The position numbers were made by a program, and so were the translations under genes. 64,000 nucleotides of DNA, taken from contig NC_089279.1 in assembly GCF_963678975.1 (NCBI RefSeq), forward strand, positions 27,142,004-27,206,003, in the 5' to 3' direction. The notes beneath the pieces were generated by a model. It saw only the letters and a list, made by a program, of their open reading frames with translations, was not told the DNA's origin and searched no databases. The stretch comes from Dysidea avara. Taxonomy: Eukaryota; Porifera; Demospongiae; Dictyoceratida; Dysideidae. Below, piece after piece: positions 1 through 10,187 of this stretch (position 1 is the stretch's first letter; each line of letters opens with the position of its first letter).

Positions 1-596
1 ATCGTTGCACAGATGGAGTAATCATCTTAGAAAGGCTCTTCAATGGTGTAGAAGAATCAGACTTAAAGCCACGGAGTTATAACACGAAATCCAACTTGGT
101 GCAGCAAGAGCGAGATCGAGATACTCTAATAGAGCAGTCACCCTGAAGAGAATAGAGTCTAAAAACTCGAACGGAAATTTTTTCAAAAAAAGTTGATGGT
201 GATCGACTATCGAGTTGTAGTTTTGCGAGGCATACAGTGTGACACTGAAAACTCATGTCTAGACGACAGTGTTGTATATGGGCTTGCCATAATAAAAAGG
301 GACGATATGCGGAAGATATTGATGGAAATCGGCTGTGCGGATGCCCAGTGCTTCAAGTAGATGGCTGTCCCCCAACCGGAAATATTGACTCTCCACGCCA
401 TCGACAGAATGCCAAAATCGGTCAGAGAGGAGGTCATTCATAAGATAACGGTACCAGACAAAATCCCCGTGGTGGCAAGTGGCGTCCTCCTCAAGGCGCC
501 TTTATTTGCAATATGCATTATTACGATTTTAAAGGGCTAGGTAAAGCAAACAGAGATGTTATTCCAGTCTATTTTAAAAGCCTAATAGCCGTGGTT
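1..596. other. Unassigned sequence with a possible Cys-rich reading frame
   Basis: No gene can be named. A short plus-strand frame from about 255 reads a Cys-rich stretch (CCIWACHNKKG, then CGCP), and a neighbouring frame reads LTLHAIDRMPKSVREEV before a stop near 540. The pattern is loosely zinc-finger-like, but no start, splice sites or second exon can be fixed. Positions 112-139 carry a motif (GATACTCTAATAGAGCAGTC) that recurs elsewhere in the window, so part of the stretch is repeat-derived. Confidence 0.3.
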
Positions 597-824
597 CTAC
601 TCCTCCTCCAAAGAGAAGAAGAGTGTTACAGAGAGGATGCTCAACTCGGTATTCTGGAATGGTATAGCTTCGATATCTTCCTCGAGCCTGTCTGTGTGCA
701 CAATATCCGTCACTTTTTGAACCAGTTCTTTCTTGTTCCCTGACAGTGGAATCCGCCTTTCTCGTAAGAAGGCTTTCAGCTGTTCAACAGTCCAGGAACG
801 ATACGATTCATCACTTTCAGCCAT
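597..824 (-). CDS. SAP-domain protein, N-terminal exon (partial)
   Basis: The minus-strand frame is open from above 866. The start chosen is the Met that opens MAESDES, at 824. Residues about 9-37 match a SAP helix-turn-helix: WTVEQLKAFLRERRIPLSG followed by NKKELVQKV. These carry the usual hydrophobic spacing, the Gly of the turn and the Lys-rich second helix. SAP domains bind AT-rich DNA and are common at the N-terminus of nuclear and transposon-derived proteins in sponges and cnidarians. An acidic tail (RLEEDIEA) follows. No downstream exon was recognised toward position 1, so this is either the first exon of a gene leaving the window or a fragment. A weak donor (GTAACA) lies near 610. The domain call is fairly firm; the gene's function is unknown. 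Confidence 0.55.
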   Translation of the reverse strand: MAESDESYRSWTVEQLKAFLRERRIPLSGNKKELVQKVTDIVHTDRLEEDIEAIPFQNTELSILSVTLFFSLEEE

Positions 825-939
825 TATCCGTTCACCGTCAACTATTATTACGTCACTAAAAATCACGAGATATTTAGAAACTTATGGCATGCATATGGTC
901 TATTCAAGAGATCAGCTAGAAACAAGAAACCTGTAAAGA

Positions 940-2455
940 GATCAGCTACATATATACAAGTCACACTGTAGAAAGATCAGCTAGAAGAAGTTACCTTGTA
1001 GGGAGTTCATGCAACTATGGAAAGAGATAGTTCAGCTAGAAGAAATCACCTTGTAGAGTTCAGCTACAAAGAAACCACCATGTAGAGAGTTCAGCTACAA
1101 AAAAATCGCCATGTAGAGAGATCAATAGAAGAAGTTACCTTGCAGAGAGTTCAGCTACAAAGAAACCATCATGTAGAGAGTTCAGCTGCAAACAAATCTC
1201 CCTGTAGAGAGATTAGCTAGAAGAAGTTACCTTGTAGAGAGTTCAGCTTCAAATAAATTACCCTGTAGAAAGATCAGCCAGAAGAAGTCACCTTGTAGAG
1301 AGTTCAGTTACAAAGAAACCACCATGTAGAGAGCTCAGCTACAAACTAGTGACCTTGTAGAGACATCAGCTAGAAGAATTTACCTTGTAGAGAGTTCAGC
1401 TACAAAGAAACCATTCTTTAAAGAGCTCAGCTGCAAACAAATCCAGAATTCAGCTACAAACAAATCACCCTGTAGAAAGATCAGCTAGAAGAAGTTACCT
1501 TGTAGAGAGTTCAGTTACAAAGAAACCACCATGTAGAGAATTCAGCTACAAACTAGTGACCCTGTAGAGACATCAGGTAGAAGAAGTTACCTTGTAGAGA
1601 GTTCAGCTACAAAGAAACCATTCTGTAAAGAGCTCAGCTGCAAACAATTCACCTATACAGAATTCAGCTACAAACAAATCACCCTGTAGAGAGATCAGCT
1701 AGAAGAAGTTAACTTGTAGAGAGTTCAGCTACAAAGAAACCATCATTTAGAGAGTTCAGCTTCAAACAAATCACCTGTAGAGAGTTCAGCTACAAACAAA
1801 TCTCCCTGTAGAGAGATCAGCTAGAAGAAGTTACCTTGTAGAAAGTTCAGTTACAAAGAAACCACCATGTAGAGAGTTCAGCTACAGACTAGTGACCTTG
1901 TAGAGACATCAGCTAGAAAAGTTACCTTGTAGAGAGTTCAGCTACAAAGAAACCATTCTGTAAAGAGCTCAGCTGCAAACAAATCACCAGTACAGAATTC
2001 AGCTACAAACAAACCACCCTGTAGAGAGATCCACTAGAAGAAGTTACCTTGTAGATTGTTCAGCTACAAACAAATCACCCTGTAGAAAGATCAGTTAGAA
2101 GAAGTTACCTTGTAGAGAGTTCAGCTACAAAGAAACCATTTTGTAAAGAGCTCAGCTGCAAACAAATCTCCTGTACAGATACAGAATTCAGCTATGAACA
2201 AATCATCCTGTAGAGAGATCAGCTAGAAGAAGTTACCTTGTAGAGAGTTCAGCTACAAAGAAACCATTCTGTAAAGAGCTCAGTTGCAAACAAATCACCT
2301 GTAGAGAATTCAGCTACAAACAAATCACCCTGTAGAGAGATCAGCTAGAAGAAGTTACCTTGTAGATCGTTCAGCTACATACAATTCACCCTGTAGAGAG
2401 AGCATCTAGAAGAAGTCACCTTGTAGAGTGTTCAGTTACAAAGAAACCACCATGG
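940..2455. repeat. Satellite array of about 40 bp GTAGAGAG-TTCAGCTA units
   Basis: About 1.5 kb is built from alternating variants of one unit, each containing TGTAGAGAG and TTCAGCTACAAA or ATCAGCTAGAAGAAG. Variants (ending in AAACCACC, AAATCACC or AAGTTACC) follow one another in a recurring order, giving a higher-order period of roughly 130-170 bp. Units are diverged by point changes and small deletions, so the array is not freshly expanded. It is non-coding. Confidence 0.85.
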
Positions 2456-2471
2456 AGATTTCTGTAATCAA

Positions 2472-2474
<3 letters not shown>

Positions 2475-2519
<45 letters not shown>
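2475..2519. repeat. (AT)n microsatellite
   Basis: An uninterrupted AT dinucleotide run lies directly after the satellite. Confidence 0.9.
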
Positions 2520-2523
<4 letters not shown>

Positions 2524-2662
2524 GTACATTTACTGATAAAATATTTAAAGTACATCTACTTCATCTTTTCTTCTTCCTGTGGTAAAGAAAAAAAGATAGG
2601 TTAAAAAAGTCCCAAAGCTGGCCATAGGCCGGCTTTGGGGTATACAAATACAAAAAGAAATG

Positions 2663-2995
2663 AAATCTAATCCAACACAGCCAAGCTGTAAAAAAAGTGT
2701 GCGGCCCTCAAAAAGGCTATGGTGAAAAAAGATGTGAAATCCAAGGTGGCGGCCAAGAAATGGCTGTGATGGTAGGTTAATGGTAAAAATTTTAATAACG
2801 ATAATTCAGGTGAATTTTGTGCCAATTGACCAAGCGGAACCAAAATTCACCTGAATTGTTGTTGTTAAAATTTTTACCATTAACCTACCATCACAGCCAT
2901 TTCTTGGCCACCACCTTGGATTTCACATCTTTTTCACCATAGCCTTTTTGAGGGCCGCACACTTTTTTTACAGCTTGGCTGTTTTGGATTAGATT
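2663..2995. mobile_element. Foldback MITE, about 333 bp
   Basis: The two halves are near-perfect reverse complements. The left end reads AAATCTAATCCAACACAGCC and the right end is its complement with one mismatch. Arms of about 145 bp meet around 2820-2850. There is no coding capacity. It is a non-autonomous inverted-repeat element or hairpin. A clear target duplication was not found. Confidence 0.7.
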
Positions 2996-2999
2996 TGAT

Positions 3000-3353
3000 T
3001 TACCATACGAAACTCGTCTAGAGAGACTTGGTTTATATTCACTGTATTGTAGACATCAAAGGGGAGATCTAATTGAGACCTACAAGATATTGAATGGTTA
3101 CTATGACATCAACCCTATCTCATTTTTCACTTTGAGTAATACGGATACCACTAGAGGTCACCACCATAAACTCTTTAAATTTCGATCTCGGCTGCTAGTG
3201 AGGCATAATTTTTTCACCAACAGAGTAGTTAATTTGTGGAATTCTCTTCCAGCAGATGTTATTTCTGCACCAACCGTGGCATTGTTTAAGAAGAATCTTG
3301 ATGATTTATGGAGAACAACAAGATATGGGCACTCTCAAAGGCCTGCGGCCTAG
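3000..3353 (+). pseudogene. 5'-truncated non-LTR retrotransposon, C-terminal reverse transcriptase fragment
   Basis: The frame is open from 3000 and reads LPYETRLERLGLYSL, then RHQRGDLIETYKILNG, the signature found after the polymerase domain in CR1/L2-like LINE proteins. It continues with FKFRSRLLVRHNFF and VVNLWNSLPADV and ends at a stop at 3351. It lacks the polymerase core, so it is a 5'-truncated insert or is cut by the next element. It is of a different subfamily from the LINE that follows. Confidence 0.7.
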
Positions 3354-3397
3354 CTTGACAGTCTTGTACTGCCAAGCAATTTTTGTCCGTTAATTAG

Positions 3398-4918
3398 CTC
3401 TTTGATATAGATATACCCTCTCTGGAGTTTGTACCTGTTGATGTTGAATCAGTGTCATTTATTGTATCTTCTTTACATGTTCGGAAAGCTACTGGAGCTG
3501 ATGGTCTTTCAACTAAGTTTATTAAGGCATCTCCTTTTATGTTAAGACTTATCACCGTTTTGATTAACAAGTGTGTTGAGTCATCCTCAGTTCCTTTTCA
3601 ATGGAAGCAGGCTATTGTCACACCGGTTCCCAAACGAAAGCAATGCACAAGTCTAACTCATTTTCGTCCAATTTCTGTACTGCCTGTTTTGTCTAAGGTT
3701 TTGGAGCGTGTGTTGCACAATCAGATTCAATCACACCTTATGAAATATCATTTACTTTCTTCCCATCAATCTGGTTTTCGTACTGGTTATTCGACTCAGG
3801 ATTTGCTACTGCATATCACAGATAAATGGCTGAGAGCTATTGACGAAGGTAAATATACTGGTGCGGTATTCTTAGATTTGGCCAAAGTCTTTGACACTGT
3901 GGATCACTCAATTTTGTGTACTAAATTAATGTACTATGGCTTTCGAGGGTCATCATATGACTTGTTAATTAATTACTTAGCTCAACGGCAGCAAAGAACT
4001 TTATTTCAATCTAAGATGTCTAAATGGGCTGCTGTTTCTATTGGTGTCCCTCAAGGATCCATCTTGGGTCCCTTGCTTTTTGCTTTATACATAAATTATT
4101 TGCCCTCGGTTGTAAGAAACTGCTTACTGGATCTTTATGCTGATGATGCTGAATTACATTTTTGTGGCTCGGATTTAAGGGTAGTGGAAAATGGTTTACA
4201 ATCAGGTCTGAATTCTGTGGCTACATGGTTAGGGAGCTCACGTTTGTGTTTAAATGTTGATAAGTCTAGTTGTATGCTCATTGGTAGCCGTCAGAGGGTG
4301 GCAGGTCAGACCCTTTCTGTCTCAATTGGTGGTAGTGTGTTGTCTCGGGTGCATTCTGTTCAGTATCTTGGAGTATTAATTGACTCTGCATTGTCTTGGA
4401 ACTTGCATATTTGTAATATGTTGTCTAGAGTTAGATCAAGGCTTGCTTCAATTATTCGGTTTGGGTCTCTGCCACCTGCAGTGTTGTGTGTATTATATTC
4501 AGCATTTGTGATGCCACTTTTTGATTACTGTGATGTTATCTGGACTCCATCTACGGCAAAACAGACTTGTATGATTGAAAGGATTCATTCCAAATTTATG
4601 CATAAGCTTCCGTCATCTTTCAGTTCCAAGTTTCAATTTACATTGACTGAACGTCGCCGTTTTCATACAGCTATTCAGATTTTTAAATCTTTACATCGAA
4701 TTTCTCCTCCTTATTTACATGATATATTTCAGTTTTCGAAGGATGTTACTGGTCATCTTAGTCGTAATGTTAATCGTTTATTTGTTCCTAGAGTGTTTAT
4801 CAACTATGGCAAGCGAACTTTTTTCTACCGAGGAACTGTTTTATGGAACAACCTTAAGTCCACTGTTACTGGGGCTGCCACTTTGTCGTCATTTCGTAAT
4901 TATTATCTTAATTCTTAA
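3398..4918 (+). CDS. LINE reverse transcriptase (truncated at the N-terminus)
   Basis: This is the polymerase part of a non-LTR retrotransposon protein, about 507 codons with no internal stop. The frame is open from 3398, where a stop precedes it; no Met start belongs to it because the element is 5'-truncated. Motifs in order: KATGADGLSTKFIK, FRPISVLPVLSKVLERV, HQSGFRTGYST, FLDLAKVFDTVDHS (first catalytic Asp), GVPQGSILGPLLF, LYADDAEL (catalytic YADD near 4137), then the thumb and C-terminal region ending in FFYRGTVLWNNL. The protein copies its own RNA into DNA at a nicked target. Family level (CR1/L2/Jockey group) is judged from motif wording only. Confidence 0.85.
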   Translation, partial: LFDIDIPSLEFVPVDVESVSFIVSSLHVRKATGADGLSTKFIKASPFMLRLITVLINKCVESSSVPFQWKQAIVTPVPKRKQCTSLTHFRPISVLPVLSKVLERVLHNQIQSHLMKYHLLSSHQSGFRTGYSTQDLLLHITDKWLRAIDEGKYTGAVFLDLAKVFDTVDHSILCTKLMYYGFRGSSYDLLINYLAQRQQRTLFQSKMSKWAAVSIGVPQGSILGPLLFALYINYLPSVVRNCLLDLYADDAELHFCGSDLRVVENGLQSGLNSVATWLGSSRLCLNVDKSSCMLIGSRQRVAGQTLSVSIGGSVLSRVHSVQYLGVLIDSALSWNLHICNMLSRVRSRLASIIRFGSLPPAVLCVLYSAFVMPLFDYCDVIWTPSTAKQTCMIERIHSKFMHKLPSSFSSKFQFTLTERRRFHTAIQIFKSLHRISPPYLHDIFQFSKDVTGHLSRNVNRLFVPRVFINYGKRTFFYRGTVLWNNLKSTVTGAATLSSFRNYYLNS

Positions 4919-5094
4919 TTCCTGTGTAATTTTGTCTATGTATCCTTAGTTGTGTATGTATGTTTGTTTGTTTTTTTTTGTATATTATTAGTTATTGTAT
5001 GTGTCTATTGCATGTTTGTTCAGGGCTCCACTGAAAATCAGTTTTACTGAGTGGACTCCCTGCTTAAAAATTACAATTACAATTACAATTACAA
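3398..5094 (+). mobile_element. 5'-truncated CR1/L2-like LINE with a repeat tail
   Basis: The element holds one long reverse transcriptase reading frame (3398-4918), a 150 bp 3' region and a short tandem tail of ACAATT units at 5076-5094, the sort of 3' end used by CR1/L2/RTE-type LINEs for target-primed reverse transcription. The endonuclease and the first part of the protein are missing. The reading frame is otherwise uninterrupted, so the insertion is young. Confidence 0.75.
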
Positions 5095-5791
5095 CCAAGT
5101 ACTAAGAATAATACGAAATGCGGTAAAATTACGTCATTAATAATGAATGAATAAATAATAATAAATAAATAATAAATAATGTTTGAGAAAACTACGAGGC
5201 CTAGAGACATGAACTAAGCGGGGATAGATTCACCTGTGAATGAAGGCACAACCGTATAATAAGTACGCCTGTTCGAGCTGATGACTTTACCGTACTTGTA
5301 ATTTTATATAACGCCCCGCAACACGCCCTTGTTAATTACAGATTGCTCGAACGAGAATTTCTGATAGTAGTTGGACACAAACCACCTTGCCATTTAGGTT
5401 AGGAGGCTTGGGCCTACGTGAATCTGAGCGTTCTGCTGCGCCTGCATTTGTTGAGCTAAGTGAGCTCAACAAGCAGGATAAATTGTATCGGATTAAGAAT
5501 GGTAAAATAGTTCTAAGAGAAGCTTCCTAATTTAGACCAACTCCATCATATCAAGCCATATAATATCAAGATCAAAATACATCTGTAGCAACAGAACAGA
5601 TTTTAGCGATGCAGTGTCTCAAGCAAGTACTGCAATGAACTTGATCAGAAACTCTTGAATAATTTTGTAAGATATAAGATATATGCGTCATACTCCTTAA
5701 TGGAGGTTTTGCATATTAAACTTAATAGTAATAGTAATGGTGGGGTCCTGTAATTCTTCCCGTATTTTCGCGTATTTTAGTGTCACGTTTA

Positions 5792-6417
5792 TTTTATTTT
5801 ATTTTATTTTTTTACCCGGGCTTGATGGACTGCCCTTGCCTACCACCCCCAGCACATAAATGGCCTGTGCTGGACAAACCGGGACTTTCTTAGTCCACGG
5901 CAAACTGAGACTCTGCCCGAATCAGCTCCACGATTGGGGGAGTCTTAACATAGTGACCGATGGATGAGCGGGCTCCGCGGATGCATTGTATGGAGGACCG
6001 CAAGAGAGAAAAAGATAGACAGCACCTTAACCACCCCATGACAACAGAGTAGTCATCGCCCCACTTGTTTGAAAGTTGATGAGCCAAGCGTTGATAAAAA
6101 ACAGAAGCCTCATGAGCCAGACCACCAGAGGCAGACATTACCAGGGGGGTAAAAGAGGCATGCTCCTCCTCACGAATTCTCTGAGCATACGCACGTTTCT
6201 TAATGTTCTCGTGCCTCCGATAACAGGAGGCCAGTGATGAGGACGCATTAGAAGCAGCCAGAGGGTTGAACACCCGCACATCCACAAAACATCTTTCACT
6301 TCTTCCACCCCAAAAACCATTCATGGCGATGTCAATACGGGCACCATCTTGGATATTGGCAGAAGCAGGGTAGTCCTGCTGTGAAACCGGCTGGAGCTCT
6401 GGTTCAACAGCTACCTG
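5792..6417 (-). mobile_element. 5'-truncated LINE insert with 13 bp target duplication
   Basis: This minus-strand insert starts at 6417 and ends in an A-rich tail (AAAAT repeats, seen as T-rich sequence at 5792-5813). It is flanked by the same 13 bases, AGTGTCACGTTTA, at 5779-5791 and 6418-6430. Its coding part (to 5890) reads GARIDIAMNGFWGG, then FVDVRVFNPLAASN, HASFTPLVMSASGG and MGWLRCCLSFSLLRSS. This is the C-terminal domain of a large family of sponge and cnidarian reverse transcriptase proteins, probably a second version of a PD-(D/E)XK nuclease (Asp in RIDIA, Asp in FVDVRV). Truncation, tail and duplication are the three hallmarks of target-primed insertion. Confidence 0.85.
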
Positions 6418-6418
6418 A

Positions 6419-7108
6419 GTGTCACGTTTAGTGAAAACTTTTGATGTTTTTATGCCATTTCCCGGGGAGGATTGTTCCCTCGCTTTCTTCGAAGGTATGT
6501 CTGTTTCTGTGTTGCAAAACTCCTCTCAAACTGACCTTCAAGCCATTTTAGATGATTCACTTTTTAAACAGCTTGTAAGCAGTTCCACCATTCGTGATCA
6601 AGCACGTCTGCGTGCTTTATCACATTCTTCTGGCACCAGCAGTGATTGGCTTAAAGCACTTCCACAGCCTGCTTTGGGTCTAGCTATTCCTCCTCACAAT
6701 TTTACTATAGCTTTACGTTTGTGGCTTGGCATTCCTTTGTTCCCTTCTTTACCACTCTGTACTTGTCTATCTGTCATTGACCAGTTTGGTGATCATCTGC
6801 TGGGGTGCTCTCATGGTCCCTTGAGGATCCAGCGTCATAATGCTTTAGTGTCTGTTGTACACCATGCCTTGCTCCAAAATCACCCTGGTGTTCTTAGGGA
6901 GCAAGGCATTCCATCTGACCGATCTCGTCCTGGCGACATATACCACCCTGACTTTCATCTTGGTCATCCTGCCTATTTTGATCTCTCCGTCAGGAGTACC
7001 ACTCAGTCTGCTGTCATATCTTCTGCTTCTTCTCAGGCTGGGGTGGCCGCTGCTGTTGGTGAGATAGCTAAGGACAACCAATACCAGGACATTGTGAATG
7101 ATAATAGA
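6419..7108 (+). pseudogene. Nuclease region of the fossil LINE (zinc cluster plus PD-(D/E)XK)
   Basis: The frame reads DWLKALPQPALGLAIPP, then LRLWLGIPLFP. The metal-binding part is CTCLSVIDQFGDHLLGCSHG, followed by RHNALVSVVHHALL. The nuclease core is RPGDIYHPDF and AYFDLSVRS, where the Asp pair fits a PD-(D/E)XK fold. The family's next segment (GVAAAVGEIAKD) is present, and the homology then breaks at about 7108 where another LINE begins. The same open frame runs on into that insert by chance. The first four codons lie in the duplicated target of the neighbouring reversed insert. Confidence 0.65.
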
Positions 7109-7848
7109 GTAGACAGTAAACTTACTTTCAACAAGCATATTGAGTGTATCTGTAAAAGAGCTAACTCTGCCCTAGCATTTATAAGAAGAAACACTCATTT
7201 CTGTCAGAGGAATATTAGAGTTGATGCTTATTGTACATATGTCAGACCAATTTTGGAGTACGCAGCTTTTGTTTGGTCCCCCTATACCAACATTAACATT
7301 AACAAATTAGAATCTGTTCAAAGGAGAGCTGCTAGATATGTGATGTCTGATTTTAACAGATACAGCAGTGTTGGTGAAATGTTATCAACTTTACAGTGGG
7401 ACAGCTTGAAGAAAAGACGAGATATTCAGTCTCTATGTGTCCTTTATAAAATCTTAAATGGTTTAATAGATGTTTCACTCCCAGAATGTATGATTAAAAA
7501 CTCTCTTATCACTAGAGGTCACAACAAAAGATTTGTTACAATATCTTCAACAGTTAATAGCTATAAGTACAGTTTTTTTCCACGAGTAGTCCCTCAGTGG
7601 AATGCTTTACCAAGTGTCACTGTCAATGCACCAACTCTACAACAATTCTCTACACTTGTACACTAGTGATCTCTTCAATTACTTAATTACTTATCCTTAA
7701 TTAATTTACTTACTTAATTACTTATACTTAATTAATTTACTTACTTATTTACTTACATTCTAATTTAATTTGTAACTAATCATTGTACTACGCTCATGCA
7801 TATGAGTCTTACAATTATAAAATATAATAATAATATAATATATAATAA
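7109..7848 (+). mobile_element. 5'-truncated CR1/L2-like LINE inside the fossil nuclease LINE
   Basis: The protein part (7109-7666) reads VDSKLTFNKHIECICKRANS, ALAFIRRN, YVRPILEYAAFVWSPY, KLESVQRRAARYV and LCVLYKILNGL, the conserved post-polymerase region of CR1/L2 LINEs, and stops at 7664. The 3' part has TTAC/TTAATT repeats (7678-7756) and an AT-rich tail to about 7848, after which the host nuclease frame resumes at NKGDFIPLV. The left boundary is set by the loss of host homology. Any target duplication is short and AT-rich (ATAATA on both sides), so it is not decisive. Confidence 0.7.
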
Positions 7849-8089
7849 AGGAGATTTTATCCCTCTTGTATGTGAGACCTTTGGTGTTTGGTCACCATAT
7901 GCCCTATCAATTTTAGGATCCATAGCTGACAGAACAACTGTTAGAAACGGTTTACCTCGAAAGTTTGCTAGGCGCCAACTTCTCCAGCAACTGTCTGTGA
8001 CTTTGTGGAGCGGGTACAATGCAAAAATGATACTCCGCCAGTATTCGCTTACTGCTGAGGACGAATTTCCTGACTTTGACATTGGTTAA

Positions 8090-9774
8090 GTTAAGTACGT
8101 ATAGGTAGTAATAAGTATATAGTTAGGTAATAAGTAGTAGTATGTTGTAGTTTTCAGTATGTACGTGTGTTATGATCATCATAGTTTTCATCAGATTAAA
8201 AAAAATTCAGAAGATTAGTAAACGTCCGCGGAGAGGCCAGGCGCCACTTCACTGGTAAGCAACAACATTACAAGTATGTTTAAATATTTGTAACTGCGTA
8301 TTTTGTGTGTAGGATATGCGCTCCAGGCGTCATGCAGTGAACGACCAGCTGATGACCAGTTGGGATACCAGCTGATGCGCTCATAAACAACCAGCTGGAA
8401 CAGCAAGGTAATGAGTAATGTAATACTTGTACCGGTAGTTGTATTATAGTCTACATCTTCATCCTTCATCTGGCTTGCTAGCGGCTGGAATTATTTTCAT
8501 TATACCGGCACCTTCATCTGGCTTGCTGGCGGCTGGAATTATTTTCCACTCGGCTTAACTACTAGTCTACTGTGAGTCTGTAATAGCTAAACAAGAAGCC
8601 GATGCAGTGCTGCATATACAACAATGTGTAACTATCTCCTGATGTTGTGCATGGCTGTATGCATAATATTATAGACTTTGATCACTGTGCCAATACCACA
8701 CCGCTGATATACAGGTACATCACCAGTGGCCTCTAGTTACAACAGAGTCTGTTGTGCCATATTGGCTTGATTGGGATCAATTGCTAATTGTGCCTTCACC
8801 ATATCCCTTATTCTGCATAGCCTCACTTCACTGCTGAGTCATCTTCAGAGACACGTCACACCTACAATATATGGTTACTTTCAATATAGCTTGGTTTTTT
8901 TGTGTAGGTTGTGTTTTAGTATTGTGGTTTTCTGATGCCAGTTAAACTCCCTTGCCTGTGTACGTATGCATATGTATCATTTCCACAGGTACACGCACAC
9001 TGCTCTGAGTGTTTTCTATGGCACTGTTTATACTTTCCCAATGGGTAGGTTGCAACGTTAGTGTATGTACTTGGTTGTATGTGACACGGTCCTAGTAATA
9101 ATAATAATAATAACATGCGGCTAATTCCGGACACTTCGAATAACAAGCAAGTAGCGCCTTCCACAGGTTATACCAATCCTCTTTGAAGTATGGAGACTAA
9201 AGTACCACTCATCTGCAGCTTATAAATCAAGTAGAAAGTTCTTACCCTTTGGGAGAAAGCAGCAGTGCGCATTTTTAAAAGTTTATGTAATTCGCGAATA
9301 TTTTCTTTGTATTTCAACCGAGCAGCTGCTCAGAAAAATCGACTGCCACTCCTCCTGTGCTGCATGGATTCTTGTGAGTTGTAGTAGTCTATGCAATTAG
9401 CCGTGAGTATGGCCTTCATATAAATCTTTGAAAATAGAAAATATGAGCTTGGGCTGCCTGATTATAGATAAACATTTTCAAAGTTTTTGAACAAAACTAC
9501 CCGTGATTGCGCTACAAATATGTGTCAAACTTCAAGGTGGAATAACGGATTCGCTTCAATTTTAGTTTGTAGATAGGCCATAGGACACTGCATTAGCACA
9601 CCAAATTATAGGTCCAGGGATTCTACCATTGTTGATAACGATCTAAGTGTCCGGAATTGGCTGCTGTCCGGAATTACCTGCACTTACCTTACGTATGCGT
9701 GCATAATGGCTGCATAAATGACGTATAGGCCTTGATCTAGAGGGACTGACTGTCAGTGAATTGACATATGATAG
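8090..9774. other. No gene recognised; short local duplications
   Basis: No conserved coding sequence was found on either strand. The bases CTTCATCTGGCTTGCT occur at about 8463 and again at 8511 within a 48 bp tandem duplication, and CCAGCTG recurs around 8340-8400. The rest is AT-rich single-copy-looking sequence. Confidence 0.5.
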
Positions 9775-10089
9775 AATAAAGAAAACCCTCGTCAGCCATT
9801 ACCCGAATGTGGACGGTGCAATGTGGACTTGGTTTTTACCAAAGAACTTGTGTACTGTTTACCGGAGTCGTTTTACCCAGATATAATCAGTGAAGGATTC
9901 ACAGAATTCACTCACACATTTCTGATTCGAGATCCAGAGAGAGCTATACCTTCAAACTATAAAGTTACTGTGAATGAACAATTTGATTCCGGTTATTTAG
10001 TGCCAACAAGTGGTGGATTTGAGGAAGCGTATAATCTGTTTAACTTCATAAAGGAGAAGAAAGGTCTCGCTCCTATTGTAGTGGATGTG
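9775..10089 (+). CDS. Sulfotransferase-like P-loop protein, internal exon (partial)
   Basis: An open frame starts after a stop at 9772 and runs to a palindromic insert at about 10090. Key stretches are VDLVFTKELVYCLPESFYP, THTFLIRDPERAIPSNYKV and LFNFIKEKKGLAPIVVDV. The FLIRDP with a following Ser is the 3'-phosphosulfate-binding part of sulfotransferase-like proteins, and the ending IVVD normally leads into the next core strand. The N-terminal P-loop exon and the C-terminal exons were not found nearby. The piece is therefore an isolated exon, either of a gene with long introns or of a broken copy. A MITE abuts its 3' end and may have removed the donor. The family assignment rests on motif wording. 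Confidence 0.5.
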
Positions 10090-10187
10090 TTCTATACCAT
10101 ATGCGTATTTTGTACCATACGCGTATGGTACATACCATATATGCGTGTACGCGTATGGTACGGAAAATCGTACCATCTGAGTATAGA
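10090..10187. mobile_element. Small palindromic MITE built from ACCATACGCGTATGGT
   Basis: The element begins CTATACCATATGCG, contains nested palindromes such as ACCATACGCGTATGGT, and ends near TATAG. A related copy lies at 12908-13030, where the end sequence CATATGGTATAG is the reverse complement of this start. Confidence 0.6.

Larger units (their letters stand above)
5369..8089 (+). mobile_element. Fossil LINE with restriction-like (PD-(D/E)XK) endonuclease, interrupted twice
   Basis: Three blocks of one protein family lie in the same order and orientation. Block one, 5369-5530, is a reverse transcriptase thumb (LPFRLGGLGLRESE). Block two, 6431-7108, is a zinc-cluster plus nuclease region. 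Block three, 7849-8089, is the C-terminus (FIPLVCETFGVWSPYAL). Between blocks one and two sits a reversed LINE insert (5792-6417), and between blocks two and three a second LINE fragment (about 7109-7848). Elements of this type encode a C-terminal restriction-like nuclease instead of an apurinic endonuclease. The stretch 5531-5779 is degenerate. Confidence 0.65.
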
